In this document: positions 1-7,631 of the stretch, piece by piece
How positions within the stretch are numbered: position 1 is the first letter of the stretch
Layout of the letters: the number at the start of each line of letters is the position of its first letter
Source of the DNA: Campylobacter concisus
GTDB taxonomy: Bacteria; Campylobacterota; Campylobacteria; Campylobacterales; Campylobacteraceae
Length of the DNA stretch: 39,474 nucleotides
NCBI RefSeq assembly: GCF_002913045.1
Contig: NZ_PPAF01000020.1
Location: 1-39,474, forward strand
Direction of reading: 5' to 3'
Translations under genes and position numbers: made by a program
Notes under the pieces: model-generated
What the model was told of the DNA's origin: nothing
Database searches by the model: none
What the model saw: only the letters and a program-made list of their open reading frames with translations

Positions 1-131
1 TAAAATTTATTTTATTTTTACATTTAATAAATTTTTTGAATCCATTTAACCAAATGCATGGGATATTTTGCTCTAAATTTTTCTTTTCTATAAGTTTAAA
101 AGTCAGCCAAAAAATGTAAGTTTAGTCTTGC

Positions 132-165
132 TTAAATTTAGCCTATATTTTGTGGCTAAATTTAA
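132..165. repeat. 12-bp inverted repeat upstream of sodB
   Basis: The arms TTAAATTTAGCC (132-143) and GGCTAAATTTAA (154-165) are perfectly complementary across a 10-nt loop and are followed by a T-rich stretch. It could be the terminator of a gene left of the window or a structure in front of the sodB promoter, whose -10 box begins 30 bases later. No gene is seen in bases 1-234. Confidence 0.55.
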
Positions 166-190
166 AAGATTTTTATTTATTAATTTTTTA

Positions 191-200
191 TGGCTATAAT
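191..200 (+). promoter_or_regulatory. sodB promoter -10 region
   Basis: TGGCTATAAT contains a perfect -10 hexamer at 195-200, with no clear -35 box, as is usual in Campylobacter. Transcription would start near 207, leaving a leader of about 28 nt with an AAGGA ribosome site at 224-228. Confidence 0.6.
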
Positions 201-234
201 ACGAAACAACAAATTTTATTATTAAGGAATTATT

Positions 235-852
235 ATGTTTGAACTTAGAAAACTTCCATTTGATGCAAATAGTAATGCAGTAGTTAGCGCAAAAACCTGT
301 GAATACCACTACGGCAAGCATCATGCAACTTACGTAGCAAATTTAAACAATCTTATAAAAGATACAAAATTTGCCAACGCATCTTTTTATGAAATTCTAA
401 CAAATAGCGAAGGTGGGCTTTACAACAATGTCGCTCAAGTTTATAACCACGACTTTTACTGGGACTGCATCGCTAAAAAAAGCGAGATGTCAAGCGAGCT
501 AAAAGCTGCGATCGAAGCAAATTTCGCTAATTTTAAAGAGGAATTTCTAAAAGCAGCCACAACGCTTTTTGGCTCAGGCTGGGCGTGGCTTGTATTTGAT
601 CCAAGCAGCAAAAAGCTAGAGATCGTACAAACTAGCAATGCAAAAACTCCAGTGAGTGATGGAAAAGTGCCACTTCTAGTCGTTGATGTTTGGGAGCACG
701 CTTACTACATCGACAACTTCAACGCTCGCCCAAAATACCTAGAGACATTTTATGAGAACATAAACTGGGAATTTGTAAGCAAAGCTTACGAGTGGGCACT
801 AAAGGAAGGCCTTGGCTCAGTTGAGTTTTACACAAAAGAACTTCATAAATAA
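235..852 (+). CDS. sodB: Superoxide dismutase [Fe]
   Basis: Cytoplasmic Fe-superoxide dismutase, which converts superoxide to oxygen and hydrogen peroxide. The four metal ligands are visible at the expected spacing: His25 (in EYHYGKHH), His72 (NHDFYW), Asp151 and His155 (DVWEHAYY). The length of 205 aa is slightly above the usual 190-200. The ATG is well placed behind AAGGA at 224-228. It is monocistronic, with its own promoter and a terminator at 858-874. The Fe rather than Mn assignment rests on overall similarity to Campylobacter SodB. The following genes (MetB-like, Tpx) also concern sulfur and redox, but no shared transcript is suggested. Confidence 0.97.
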   Translation: MFELRKLPFDANSNAVVSAKTCEYHYGKHHATYVANLNNLIKDTKFANASFYEILTNSEGGLYNNVAQVYNHDFYWDCIAKKSEMSSELKAAIEANFANFKEEFLKAATTLFGSGWAWLVFDPSSKKLEIVQTSNAKTPVSDGKVPLLVVDVWEHAYYIDNFNARPKYLETFYENINWEFVSKAYEWALKEGLGSVEFYTKELHK

Positions 853-857
853 TATCT

Positions 858-874
858 GGCGGGACTTTCCCGCC
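858..874 (+). terminator. sodB terminator
   Basis: GGCGGGA and TCCCGCC form a 7-bp GC-rich stem with a CTT loop directly after the sodB stop codon, followed by TTTAAATTT. This is a standard intrinsic terminator. Confidence 0.85.
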
Positions 875-1354
875 TTTAAATTTCTACTTTTATCTAAATT
901 TTTAAAATCATCAAATTTATCAGCAAAAACTATCTTGTTTTAAAAGAAAGTGTAACATCAAAAATGGCTCAAAATTTTGTTTTAGCAAACAATTTCTCTT
1001 AAATTTAAAGCCAGTGTGAGCTATCTCAACTTCAAATTTCTACTTTGTTGAAAATTTTAAACCACTGCTAAATTTATAAGCTACAGACACGATCTTTGCC
1101 ACTTCAAAAAGGCATAAAATGCTCGCTTTTATCGGTCTGCTACATTGTGGTTGGGCGGTTTTTGTACTTAAATTTAAAGCAACCAAATAAAAACTAGTGT
1201 AGGTCATCTTGCCTTTAAATTCATCAGTAAAACTTGATTTGATGTTAAAAAATGGTGGTGGGGGCAATGTTCACTGTTTCAAAAATGCCCCGAGCTGTAT
1301 TAATTAGGCAAGGGTAACTTAAATTTCAAAGCCACCCAGCCAAATTTACTCAAT
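875..1354. other. 480-base gap without a convincing gene
   Basis: No confident gene is seen. On the minus strand a reading frame runs from a TTG at 1267 to a TGA at 920, interrupted by one TAG at 1040-1042. The two halves (about 75 and 43 codons) are rich in Phe, Lys and Ser and match no family I recognise. It could be a decayed gene, a dispersed repeat, or chance openness in AT-rich DNA. No tRNA or obvious small RNA is seen. Confidence 0.4.
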
Positions 1355-2521
1355 TTATCTTTTTGAAGTGTATAAATTTATACCATTTTGTAAGCGTTTT
1401 AGCCCCTCAAGCACTCTAGCTCTTTGGGTTGCGATATTCATACGGAGGAAAAATCTATCTCCTCTGTAAGCATTGCCATCATTTAGCCAAAGTCCAGCTT
1501 TATCACGCAAGAAATTCATAAAGTCGCTCGAATCCTCGCAAAATGCGCTGCAATCAAGCCACAAAAGATAAGTCGCATTTGATGGCAGAAGTTTTACTGG
1601 CAAATTTTGCTCTTTTATGAAATTTATAACGATTTTTTTGTTTTCAAAGAGATACTCCCTAAGCTCATCAAGCCATATTTGACTATCATTAAATGCCGCT
1701 ATTGTCGCAGTTATCGCAAATGCGTTTGCCTCACCTATCTCATCATAATTTACAGCTGCATTTATTCTGGCACGTATTTGCTCATTTGGCGTGACGATGG
1801 CTGAGCTTTGAAGTCCAGCTATATTAAAGGCTTTTGTAGGTGAGATGCACGTGATTGAGTTATTTTTACACTCTTCGCTAACGCTGATAAATGGTACGTA
1901 GCTTAGCCCAGGATCAGTTATGTCGCAGTGGATCTCATCGCTGATAACCAAAACATCGTGCTTATAACAAAGCTCGCCTATTTTTTTAAGCGTCTCTTTG
2001 TCCCAAATTTTTCCTATTGGATTGTGAGGATTGCAAAGAAGCATCATAGTTGTTAGTGGCTGAGCTAGCTTTGCCTCAAGGTCTTCAAAATCAATCTCAT
2101 AAGAGCCATCTTTATAGACAAGGTCGTTTGATAAAATTTCACGGCCGTTGTTTTTTATGCAGTTAAAAAATACATGATAGACAGGAGCCTGAACTAAAAT
2201 TTGATCTCCTGGATTACTAAATCTTCTAATCGCAGTTGAAATCGCTGGTATAACGCCAGTGCAAAAGCACATCCAATCGTTTTCAAAGCTAACATCATGA
2301 CGCCTCTTCCACCAGCCTTTAATCGCTTCGTTCCACTCTTTTGGGATAAATGAGTAGCCAAAGACGCCATTATCAAGACGCTTTTGTAGGGCATTTAAAA
2401 TTTCAGGTGCAGCCTTAAAATCCATATCAGCAACCCACATTGGCAAAACATCGTTTTTCATTCGCCACTTCGATGAGTTGGTGCCATCTCTGCTAATAAG
2501 CGTATCAAAATCGTACTTCAT
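1355..2521 (-). CDS. patB: MalY/PatB-type PLP-dependent cystathionine beta-lyase
   Basis: Fold-type I PLP enzyme of the MalY/PatB subfamily (388 aa, usual length). Members cleave cystathionine or cysteine to homocysteine or sulfide, pyruvate and ammonia. Visible landmarks are MWVADMDF near residues 28-35, CNPHNPIG at 163-170, SDEIHCD at 194-200, and the PLP-binding Lys230 in SPTKAFN. The C-terminal Arg of the carboxylate site probably lies in FFLRMNIA. It is a single gene, divergent from the DIP1984 gene, with a -10 box at 2557-2552. With the MetB-like enzyme at 3293 it could complete trans-sulfuration to homocysteine. Exact substrate preference, and any MalY-like regulatory role, cannot be read from sequence. 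Confidence 0.88.
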   Translation of the reverse strand: MKYDFDTLISRDGTNSSKWRMKNDVLPMWVADMDFKAAPEILNALQKRLDNGVFGYSFIPKEWNEAIKGWWKRRHDVSFENDWMCFCTGVIPAISTAIRRFSNPGDQILVQAPVYHVFFNCIKNNGREILSNDLVYKDGSYEIDFEDLEAKLAQPLTTMMLLCNPHNPIGKIWDKETLKKIGELCYKHDVLVISDEIHCDITDPGLSYVPFISVSEECKNNSITCISPTKAFNIAGLQSSAIVTPNEQIRARINAAVNYDEIGEANAFAITATIAAFNDSQIWLDELREYLFENKKIVINFIKEQNLPVKLLPSNATYLLWLDCSAFCEDSSDFMNFLRDKAGLWLNDGNAYRGDRFFLRMNIATQRARVLEGLKRLQNGINLYTSKR

Positions 2522-2551
2522 AGCTTTTCCTTAAAATAAAATTTTAAATCA

Positions 2552-2579
2552 ATTATAACCCAAAAGATACTAATATAAT
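2552..2579. promoter_or_regulatory. Divergent -10 boxes for patB and the DIP1984 gene
   Basis: The 96-base intergenic region holds TATAAT on the minus strand (2557-2552, driving patB) and TATAAT on the plus strand (2574-2579, driving the gene at 2621). The two boxes are 16 bases apart, so polymerase binding at one may compete with the other. Confidence 0.5.
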
Positions 2580-2620
2580 TTGAAATTTTCTCTCAATTTA
2601 ATATTTCAAAAGGAAAAATG

Positions 2621-3076
2621 ATGAAATTAGCTCAGGCTCTCATTTTAAGAGCTGATACACAAAAACGTTTAGAGCAGCTAAAAGGTAGGTTGCTCGATAA
2701 TGCAAAAATGCAAGAAAATGAAAGACCTAGCGAAGATCCAAAGCTTCTTTTAAAAGAGCTTGATGGGCTAAGCGATGAGCTATTTAGACTGATCTTGGCT
2801 ATAAATTTAACAAACTCAAGTGCAAAATTTGAAGGCGTGAGTCTAACTGAAATGATCGCTAAAAAAGATACGCTAAGCCAAAAAGTAAGCGTGCTTAGGG
2901 AATTTGCCAAAAGCGCAAGCCAAAAGGTCGATCTTTACTCAAATAGCGAGATAAAAATTTTAAGTAGTGTTGATGTGGCTATGCTTCAAAAGCAAATAGA
3001 CGAGCTATCAAAAGAGATCAGAGAGCTAGATATGAAGCTGCAAGAGGCAAACTGGCAAGTTGATCTTGTAGAGTAA
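2621..3076 (+). CDS. DIP1984 family protein (septicolysin-like)
   Basis: A 151-residue, strongly alpha-helical, charged protein that I recognise as the DIP1984 family, sometimes annotated as septicolysin. Family traits are the opening MKLAQALILRADTQKRLEQL and a C-terminal heptad-like helix (about residues 115-150). There is no signal peptide and no membrane segment. Two adjacent ATGs exist (2618 and 2621); AAAAGGA at 2608-2614 is better spaced for 2621. Molecular function is unknown. The cytolysin name is historical and is not supported by anything visible here. Confidence 0.8.
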   Translation: MKLAQALILRADTQKRLEQLKGRLLDNAKMQENERPSEDPKLLLKELDGLSDELFRLILAINLTNSSAKFEGVSLTEMIAKKDTLSQKVSVLREFAKSASQKVDLYSNSEIKILSSVDVAMLQKQIDELSKEIRELDMKLQEANWQVDLVE

Positions 3077-3242
3077 AATTTATGGTAAAAATGTAGCTAA
3101 AGGCGAGTAAAAAGAAAAATTTATTAGGCTTGCGGGGAGAGAGCAAAAGTTTAAATTTATCCCAGCAATTTAAAAAATGCATTCTTAAAAATAAATGTTA
3201 CTACCACTTACTGATTTAGCTACGTTTTGGGTGGGTTTGGGG

Positions 3243-3254
3243 AAGATTAATCTT
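3243..3254. promoter_or_regulatory. 12-bp palindrome in front of the metB-like gene
   Basis: AAGATTAATCTT is a perfect palindrome lying 38 bases upstream of the start codon and overlapping the probable promoter zone (TTATTATGTAAGAT just downstream). It may be an operator; the regulator is unknown. Confidence 0.3.
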
Positions 3255-3292
3255 TATTATGTAAGATTTCACAAATTTTTAAAAGGAAATTT

Positions 3293-4435
3293 ATGAAACT
3301 TGACACCTTGATCGTAAAAGGCATTGAAGCTAAAAATAATCCAAATAAAGCTGTCATTCCGCCTATTTTTTTAGCAAGTACATTTGTGCAAGATGATCTT
3401 GAGAATTTTCAAGAATTTGCATATTCGCGTGGTAGCAACCCAACCAAAAAAGCATTTGATGAAATTTTTGCAAAGGTTGAAGGCAGCAAATATGCATTTA
3501 GCTTTGGTTCAGGCATGGCAGCAACAGCGGCGGCACTTAGCCTTATAAAAACAGGGCAAAAGGTCCTACTAAATAGCAATGTCTATGGTGGCACTTATAG
3601 ATATGTCACGACTGTTTTTGAAAGCCATGGCATAAAGAGCGAATTTATAGATGATCTAAATTTTTTAAGCGAAGATGACATTAGTGACGACGTGGCGGCG
3701 ATATTCATCGAAACTCCGTCAAATCCTCTCTTAAGAGTGACAGATATCGCTAGAATTTCAAAGATCGCTCACAAAAAGGGCGCTCTAGTCATAGTGGATA
3801 ACACATTTTTAACGCCTTATTATCAAAGAGTACTTGATCATGGAGCTGATATCGTGGTTTATAGCGCTACAAAGTATATCGGTGGACACGCTGATGTGAT
3901 CGCTGGTATCGTCACGCTAAACGATGATGCTTTGGCCGAAAAGATAAGATTTGCTAAAAATACGCTTGGTGGCATCATAAGCCCGATGGATGCCTACTAC
4001 CTAATACGTGGGCTTAAAACGCTTAGCGTTAGGTTCGACAGACAAACGCAAAATACCCATAAAATAATCAAATTTTTACAAAATAATGACGCCGTTAGCG
4101 TTGTGCATTTTGCTGGCTCATATAGCGAGCAAGAGGCGAAGATGCAAGCAGCTCAAGCAAGCAACATCGGTGCTCTCATCTCATTTGAGCTAGATGAAAA
4201 ATATGATGTAAATAATTTTGTAAAATCACTAGAAATTTTTGATCTAGCGGTAAGTCTTGGTGGCGTAGAAAGCCTTATTTGCAGGCCTGCGACGATGACA
4301 CATGAGGCATATCCAAAAGAGGTGCTAGATAAGATCGGTATAAAGCAAAACTTGCTTCGTTTAGCAATCGGTATCGAAAACGCTGATGATCTAATAGCAG
4401 ATCTTGATCAAGCATTTAAAAAAGCAAAAAAATAA
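3293..4435 (+). CDS. Cys/Met metabolism PLP enzyme (cystathionine gamma-synthase/lyase type)
   Basis: Member of the trans-sulfuration PLP family (MetB/MetC/MetZ/MGL), 380 aa, normal length. It shows AYSRGSNPT at about 43-51, the phosphate-binding GSGMAA at 72-77, VDNTF at 168-172, and the PLP Lys194 in SATKYIGGH. Family members join activated homoserine to cysteine or sulfide, or cleave cystathionine. Sequence alone does not separate gamma-synthase from gamma-lyase or O-succinylhomoserine sulfhydrylase. The start follows a clear AAAAGGA. tpx begins 14 bases after the stop, so the two are probably co-transcribed, linking sulfur amino acid supply to thiol-dependent peroxide defence. The PatB homologue at 1355-2521 could act on its product. 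Confidence 0.87.
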   Translation: MKLDTLIVKGIEAKNNPNKAVIPPIFLASTFVQDDLENFQEFAYSRGSNPTKKAFDEIFAKVEGSKYAFSFGSGMAATAAALSLIKTGQKVLLNSNVYGGTYRYVTTVFESHGIKSEFIDDLNFLSEDDISDDVAAIFIETPSNPLLRVTDIARISKIAHKKGALVIVDNTFLTPYYQRVLDHGADIVVYSATKYIGGHADVIAGIVTLNDDALAEKIRFAKNTLGGIISPMDAYYLIRGLKTLSVRFDRQTQNTHKIIKFLQNNDAVSVVHFAGSYSEQEAKMQAAQASNIGALISFELDEKYDVNNFVKSLEIFDLAVSLGGVESLICRPATMTHEAYPKEVLDKIGIKQNLLRLAIGIENADDLIADLDQAFKKAKK

Positions 4436-4449
4436 TAAAGGAGATAGAT

Positions 4450-4974
4450 ATGGCAACTACAAAATTTAAAGGTAGTGAGGTAAATTTAAGTGGAAATGAG
4501 GTCTTCGTAGGCTCTTATGCGCCTGAAGCAAAAGTCGTAGTGCAAGATCTTAGCGAGTTTAGTGTAGGCGGAAATAATGGCGTAGAAGTACTTGTTTGCT
4601 TACCATCACTTGATACTGGCGTTTGCGCAGCAGAGGCTCGTAAATTTAACGAAAAAGTAGCTGGCAAACACGGCGTAAAACTTAGCATCATCTCAAATGA
4701 TTTGCCATTTGCGATGGGTAGATTTTGCACGACTGAAGGCATAGAAAATTTACGTGTAGGAAGTGACTTTAGATACGGAGAATTTGCTAAAAACTATGGC
4801 GTTTTAATGAGCGATGGCCCACTAAAAGGACTACTTGCAAGAGCGGTATTTGTCATCAATGATGGCGTAATAATTCACAAACAAATCGTCCCTGAAGTGA
4901 CAGAAGAGCCAAACTACGATGCTGTATTTGATGCTATTAAAAGTAGTGGTAGTTGTGGTTGTGGCTGCCATTAA
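4450..4974 (+). CDS. tpx: Thiol peroxidase, atypical 2-Cys peroxiredoxin
   Basis: Thiol peroxidase reducing H2O2 and organic peroxides with electrons from thioredoxin. The peroxidatic Cys59 sits in TGVCAAEARKFN and the resolving Cys93 in GRFCTTEG, the 34-residue spacing typical of Tpx. The protein is 174 aa; the body ends near residue 164, where ordinary Tpx proteins stop. The last ten residues form an added tail, SSGSCGCGCH, with Cys169, Cys171, Cys173 and His174. That tail is unusual and looks metal- or thiol-reactive. It sits behind the MetB-like gene with an AAAGGAGAT ribosome site and is closed by the hairpin at 4983-5013. Confidence 0.95.
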   Translation: MATTKFKGSEVNLSGNEVFVGSYAPEAKVVVQDLSEFSVGGNNGVEVLVCLPSLDTGVCAAEARKFNEKVAGKHGVKLSIISNDLPFAMGRFCTTEGIENLRVGSDFRYGEFAKNYGVLMSDGPLKGLLARAVFVINDGVIIHKQIVPEVTEEPNYDAVFDAIKSSGSCGCGCH

Positions 4975-4982
4975 AAAGGACG

Positions 4983-5013
4983 TTATCTAGGCATCTATTT
5001 GATGCTTAGATAA
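4983..5013. terminator. Bidirectional terminator between tpx and rnhB
   Basis: TTATCTA-G-GCATC pairs with GATGC-T-TAGATAA around a TATTT loop: 12 bp with one mismatch. It exactly fills the gap between the convergent tpx and rnhB genes and touches the rnhB stop codon. Confidence 0.8.
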
Positions 5014-5568
5014 TTAATCTTCAAATAGAGATTTTTCAAAAGATTTTACTACAAAGCTTTTTCTATGAAGGCTTGAATAGCCAAACTTAGTAATGGCATC
5101 TAGATGCGCCTTTGTGCCGTATCCTTTGTGTCCAGCAAAGCCATACTTTGGGTAAATTTTATCCCAGCCTTTCATTAAACTATCGCGGCTAACCTTTGCT
5201 AATATGCTAGCAGCGCTTACCCCAGCGACTTTGCTGTCAGCTTTTATCATCGTTGTGATACCTACACCATAGTCTAAATTTCCATCATAAATGATCTCAA
5301 AGTCCTCAAAATGCGCCTTAAAAAGTTTGAGCGCTCGTCTTAAGCACTCACTTAGCCCAAGTTCGTCTATTTGCATATTTGAGAAGTAAATGATGAGAAA
5401 ATTTGAGCTTTTTATAATCTCTTTAAAAAGTTCCTCACGCTTTTTTGCGGTTAGTTTTTTGGAGTCGTTTAGACCTGAAATTTCTTTATTAAGTACGCAG
5501 GCTGCTACGCTTAAAGGCCCAGCTAAAGCCCCACGTCCAGCCTCATCTATGCCACAAATTTTTGCCAT
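5014..5568 (-). CDS. rnhB: Ribonuclease HII
   Basis: RNase HII cuts the RNA strand of RNA:DNA hybrids and removes single ribonucleotides from DNA. The family signature GIDEAGRG carries catalytic Asp8 and Glu9. Other acidic residues are Asp95 (IIYDGN) and Asp111 (KADSKV), followed by [14 protein letters not shown]. Length is 184 aa, near the usual 190-200. Its ATG overlaps the stop codon of the upstream periplasmic-protein gene (TAATG), so translation is coupled to that gene. Confidence 0.96.
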   Translation of the reverse strand: MAKICGIDEAGRGALAGPLSVAACVLNKEISGLNDSKKLTAKKREELFKEIIKSSNFLIIYFSNMQIDELGLSECLRRALKLFKAHFEDFEIIYDGNLDYGVGITTMIKADSKVAGVSAASILAKVSRDSLMKGWDKIYPKYGFAGHKGYGTKAHLDAITKFGYSSLHRKSFVVKSFEKSLFED

Positions 5569-6422
5569 TAAAGTCCGATTTCATCGCTAAAGTAAGGTCT
5601 TAGCTCATCAAGCGGCACGCTAATTTGCTCCTCATTTAAAAAGGTAAGCCCAAGTGGCGAAAGTACAAAATTTTCGCTAACACCTGCTGTTGCGAGGATT
5701 GCTTTTAGGTGAGGGTCGTTCATATCTTTAAAAATCTGCTTTAACTTTAGCTTTTTGTTGGTTTTAAGCAAGACGACATCGCAGCTAGTTTTGTTATTTT
5801 TATAGGTGCAGATGCTTTTTATTTTGTCATTTATATAGTAGATGTTATCTAGGCTTTCAAATTGGTTATTTGGCCATTTTTTACGCTCGCTTTTTAGGTC
5901 ATAAAGTGTCGAGAGTAATTTATTTTTATTTTTTTTAGCCGATTCTTTGGCAAATATGTCGTTAATTATAGCTTCGTATCTCGTGCCATTTGCTTCGGTC
6001 ATTTGGATGCCAATATTTAGCATTTCATACTCTTTTTCTTTTTTGATAGTCGCATTATAGGCTTTGTTTTTAACGATTATTTTGCCCTTTAGCTCGCCAT
6101 TTTCATTTTTAACGTCTAAATTTATCTTATCAGATACAGCATTTAGCGATGAAATTTCACTGCTATTTTGCTCAAAAGAGCCTTTTTCGTAGTCATATTT
6201 TGTACCATCAAAAAAGATATGTCCGCTTATCTTGGCTGGCACTTTAAAGCTCTTGCTTTGCTTAAAATTTTCAAATTCATCTTTAAAATAGTTCATATAA
6301 ACTTCAAATTTTATACCATTTGCCTCGCCAATAAATTTATAAAATTTTGCCCAGTTTTCGTGATTTATCTCATAGCCAAATAGGCTTACTATAAGTATAA
6401 AAATCCCAATAAATGCTCTCAT
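5568..6422 (-). CDS. Secreted/periplasmic protein with DUF3298-like C-terminus
   Basis: A 284-aa protein with an N-terminal signal sequence (residues 1-16, hydrophobic core [13 protein letters not shown]) and no further membrane segment, so it is probably periplasmic. The last 35 residues ([15 protein letters not shown] followed by [11 protein letters not shown]) resemble the end of DUF3298/RsiV-like domains, where a lectin-like fold ends in an 'IPYxELxxYL' motif; this is an inference. Two Cys (near 206 and 213) could form a disulfide. It is the first gene of a two-gene unit with rnhB. A TATAAT lies at 6451-6446 and the start is preceded by AAGGA. Function unknown. Confidence 0.75.
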   Translation of the reverse strand: MRAFIGIFILIVSLFGYEINHENWAKFYKFIGEANGIKFEVYMNYFKDEFENFKQSKSFKVPAKISGHIFFDGTKYDYEKGSFEQNSSEISSLNAVSDKINLDVKNENGELKGKIIVKNKAYNATIKKEKEYEMLNIGIQMTEANGTRYEAIINDIFAKESAKKNKNKLLSTLYDLKSERKKWPNNQFESLDNIYYINDKIKSICTYKNNKTSCDVVLLKTNKKLKLKQIFKDMNDPHLKAILATAGVSENFVLSPLGLTFLNEEQISVPLDELRPYFSDEIGL

Positions 6423-6445
6423 GTCTGTCCTTCATAGTTTTTTTG

Positions 6446-6451
6446 ATTATA
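6446..6451 (-). promoter_or_regulatory. -10 box for the periplasmic protein–rnhB unit
   Basis: Minus-strand GCTATAATC gives a perfect TATAAT about 25 bases upstream of the start codon at 6422. No clear -35 box is seen. Confidence 0.5.
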
Positions 6452-6500
6452 GCTTCTTTACTTTAAGCTTTTAAAACAATAATCAAATAAAGGTTTAAAT

Positions 6501-7595
6501 TTATAAACCTAGACTCCACCTAGAAAAGGGCAAAATTTCGCATTTTATGCCCTCAAAGCTAAGCTCAGCTTGGTTTGCGACGCTGATTATCTGAAGCTTA
6601 CTTACACTCAGTTCTTTTAAGCTTGCGTGGAGTTTTTTAAATTTCAAAAAGATGATCTCTGGTGCAGAAAACGGCACACAGATGATCGCGATCTTCCTTT
6701 TATTAAGGAAGAAATCAATCTCTTTTGTATAGTAAATTTCATCTTTAAATTTAAGCAATTCGCAAAAAACTACATTTGCAAAGACAGCCAAAAAGTCCTT
6801 TTTTAGATACAAAGCATTACGAAGTGCAAAATTTGTAAAGTAGAGCTTTTTGCTCGTGCTGCTCTCATCTAAATTTGGTACTAATTCTATAAAGCCATTT
6901 TCATTAAGGCTGGTTACCGCGTTATAGACACTATCTTTTGAGATTTTCATCTGCTCTTTTAGGTTTTTGTAGATACCAAAAGTACTAAGCACATCGTGGC
7001 ATTTTGGAGCACATTCTTTTAAAATCGCAATGCTTTGCTCGCTTAAATTTGCTTTTAAGAGCTGCTGCAAGTGCGCTGTGACCTCACTCGAGTCCAAAAA
7101 AGCACTTGCTATCTCGTTGCCGTGAGCCAAAAAGTAGCTAAAAAGCAGGTCTTGATCCAAATTTTTCTTAAAAAATAGTATAAATTCCTCGTAGTCGAGA
7201 TAGTTTAAATTTATACGAGCAAAGCCGTCAATCGTGAGTGAAAATTCCTTGCTTGTAAGTATGATATTTTCAAGTGTTGCGCCCTTTAAAAAGCCTAAAT
7301 TTGTAAGGTCAGTAGCTTGTAAATTTTCAACTGCAAGAACCTTTATCTGGGTATTTTTTTCTAAAAATTCTTTCAAATTTGCTAAAAGCAAGGTTCTATC
7401 TATCCTTAGATCGTCTAAATTTACATAAAGTCTCTCTTCGCTTTTATAATGGCTCAAAAACTCATAAACAAGGGCTGTTTTGCCACTTGAAATGGCGCCT
7501 ATTATAAGCGTTTTTGGCGAGATGATTTCGTATTTTCTGGGGATAAATTTACTTGATTTAAGCGGCTGATTGTAATAAAGCTCTAATTGGTTCAT
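6501..7595 (-). CDS. AAA ATPase, AAA_14/DUF4143-like
   Basis: A 364-aa ATPase. The Walker A motif is GAISSGKT at residues 33-40, and ILTSKE near 112-117 fits a sensor-1 strand. The middle (about 190-260) looks like a winged helix (KDSVYNAVTSLNENGFIELV). The C-terminal part has KEIDFFLNKRK, recalling the nuclease-like half of DUF4143 proteins, but the usual second-strand ExK is replaced by hydrophobic residues, so nuclease activity is doubtful. It starts 36 bases after the stop of the type IIG enzyme, on the same strand, with AAAGGGGAG at 7607-7599. Co-transcription is likely. Role unknown; a restriction-linked or independent function are both possible. Confidence 0.72.
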   Translation of the reverse strand: MNQLELYYNQPLKSSKFIPRKYEIISPKTLIIGAISSGKTALVYEFLSHYKSEERLYVNLDDLRIDRTLLLANLKEFLEKNTQIKVLAVENLQATDLTNLGFLKGATLENIILTSKEFSLTIDGFARINLNYLDYEEFILFFKKNLDQDLLFSYFLAHGNEIASAFLDSSEVTAHLQQLLKANLSEQSIAILKECAPKCHDVLSTFGIYKNLKEQMKISKDSVYNAVTSLNENGFIELVPNLDESSTSKKLYFTNFALRNALYLKKDFLAVFANVVFCELLKFKDEIYYTKEIDFFLNKRKIAIICVPFSAPEIIFLKFKKLHASLKELSVSKLQIISVANQAELSFEGIKCEILPFSRWSLGL

Positions 7596-7631
7596 TTTCT
7601 CCCCTTTGTAAGATGTATATGTAAATTTTTA

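Noticed and set aside
1040-1267. A 75-aa minus-strand open frame as a real gene
   Set aside because: TTG start, no ribosome site, no family resemblance and a biased Phe/Lys/Ser composition typical of AT-rich non-coding DNA; kept only as a possible relic.
3077-3292. SAM or other methionine riboswitch before the metB-like gene
   Set aside because: No recognisable riboswitch core; the only structure is a distant 9-bp inverted repeat and a short palindrome.
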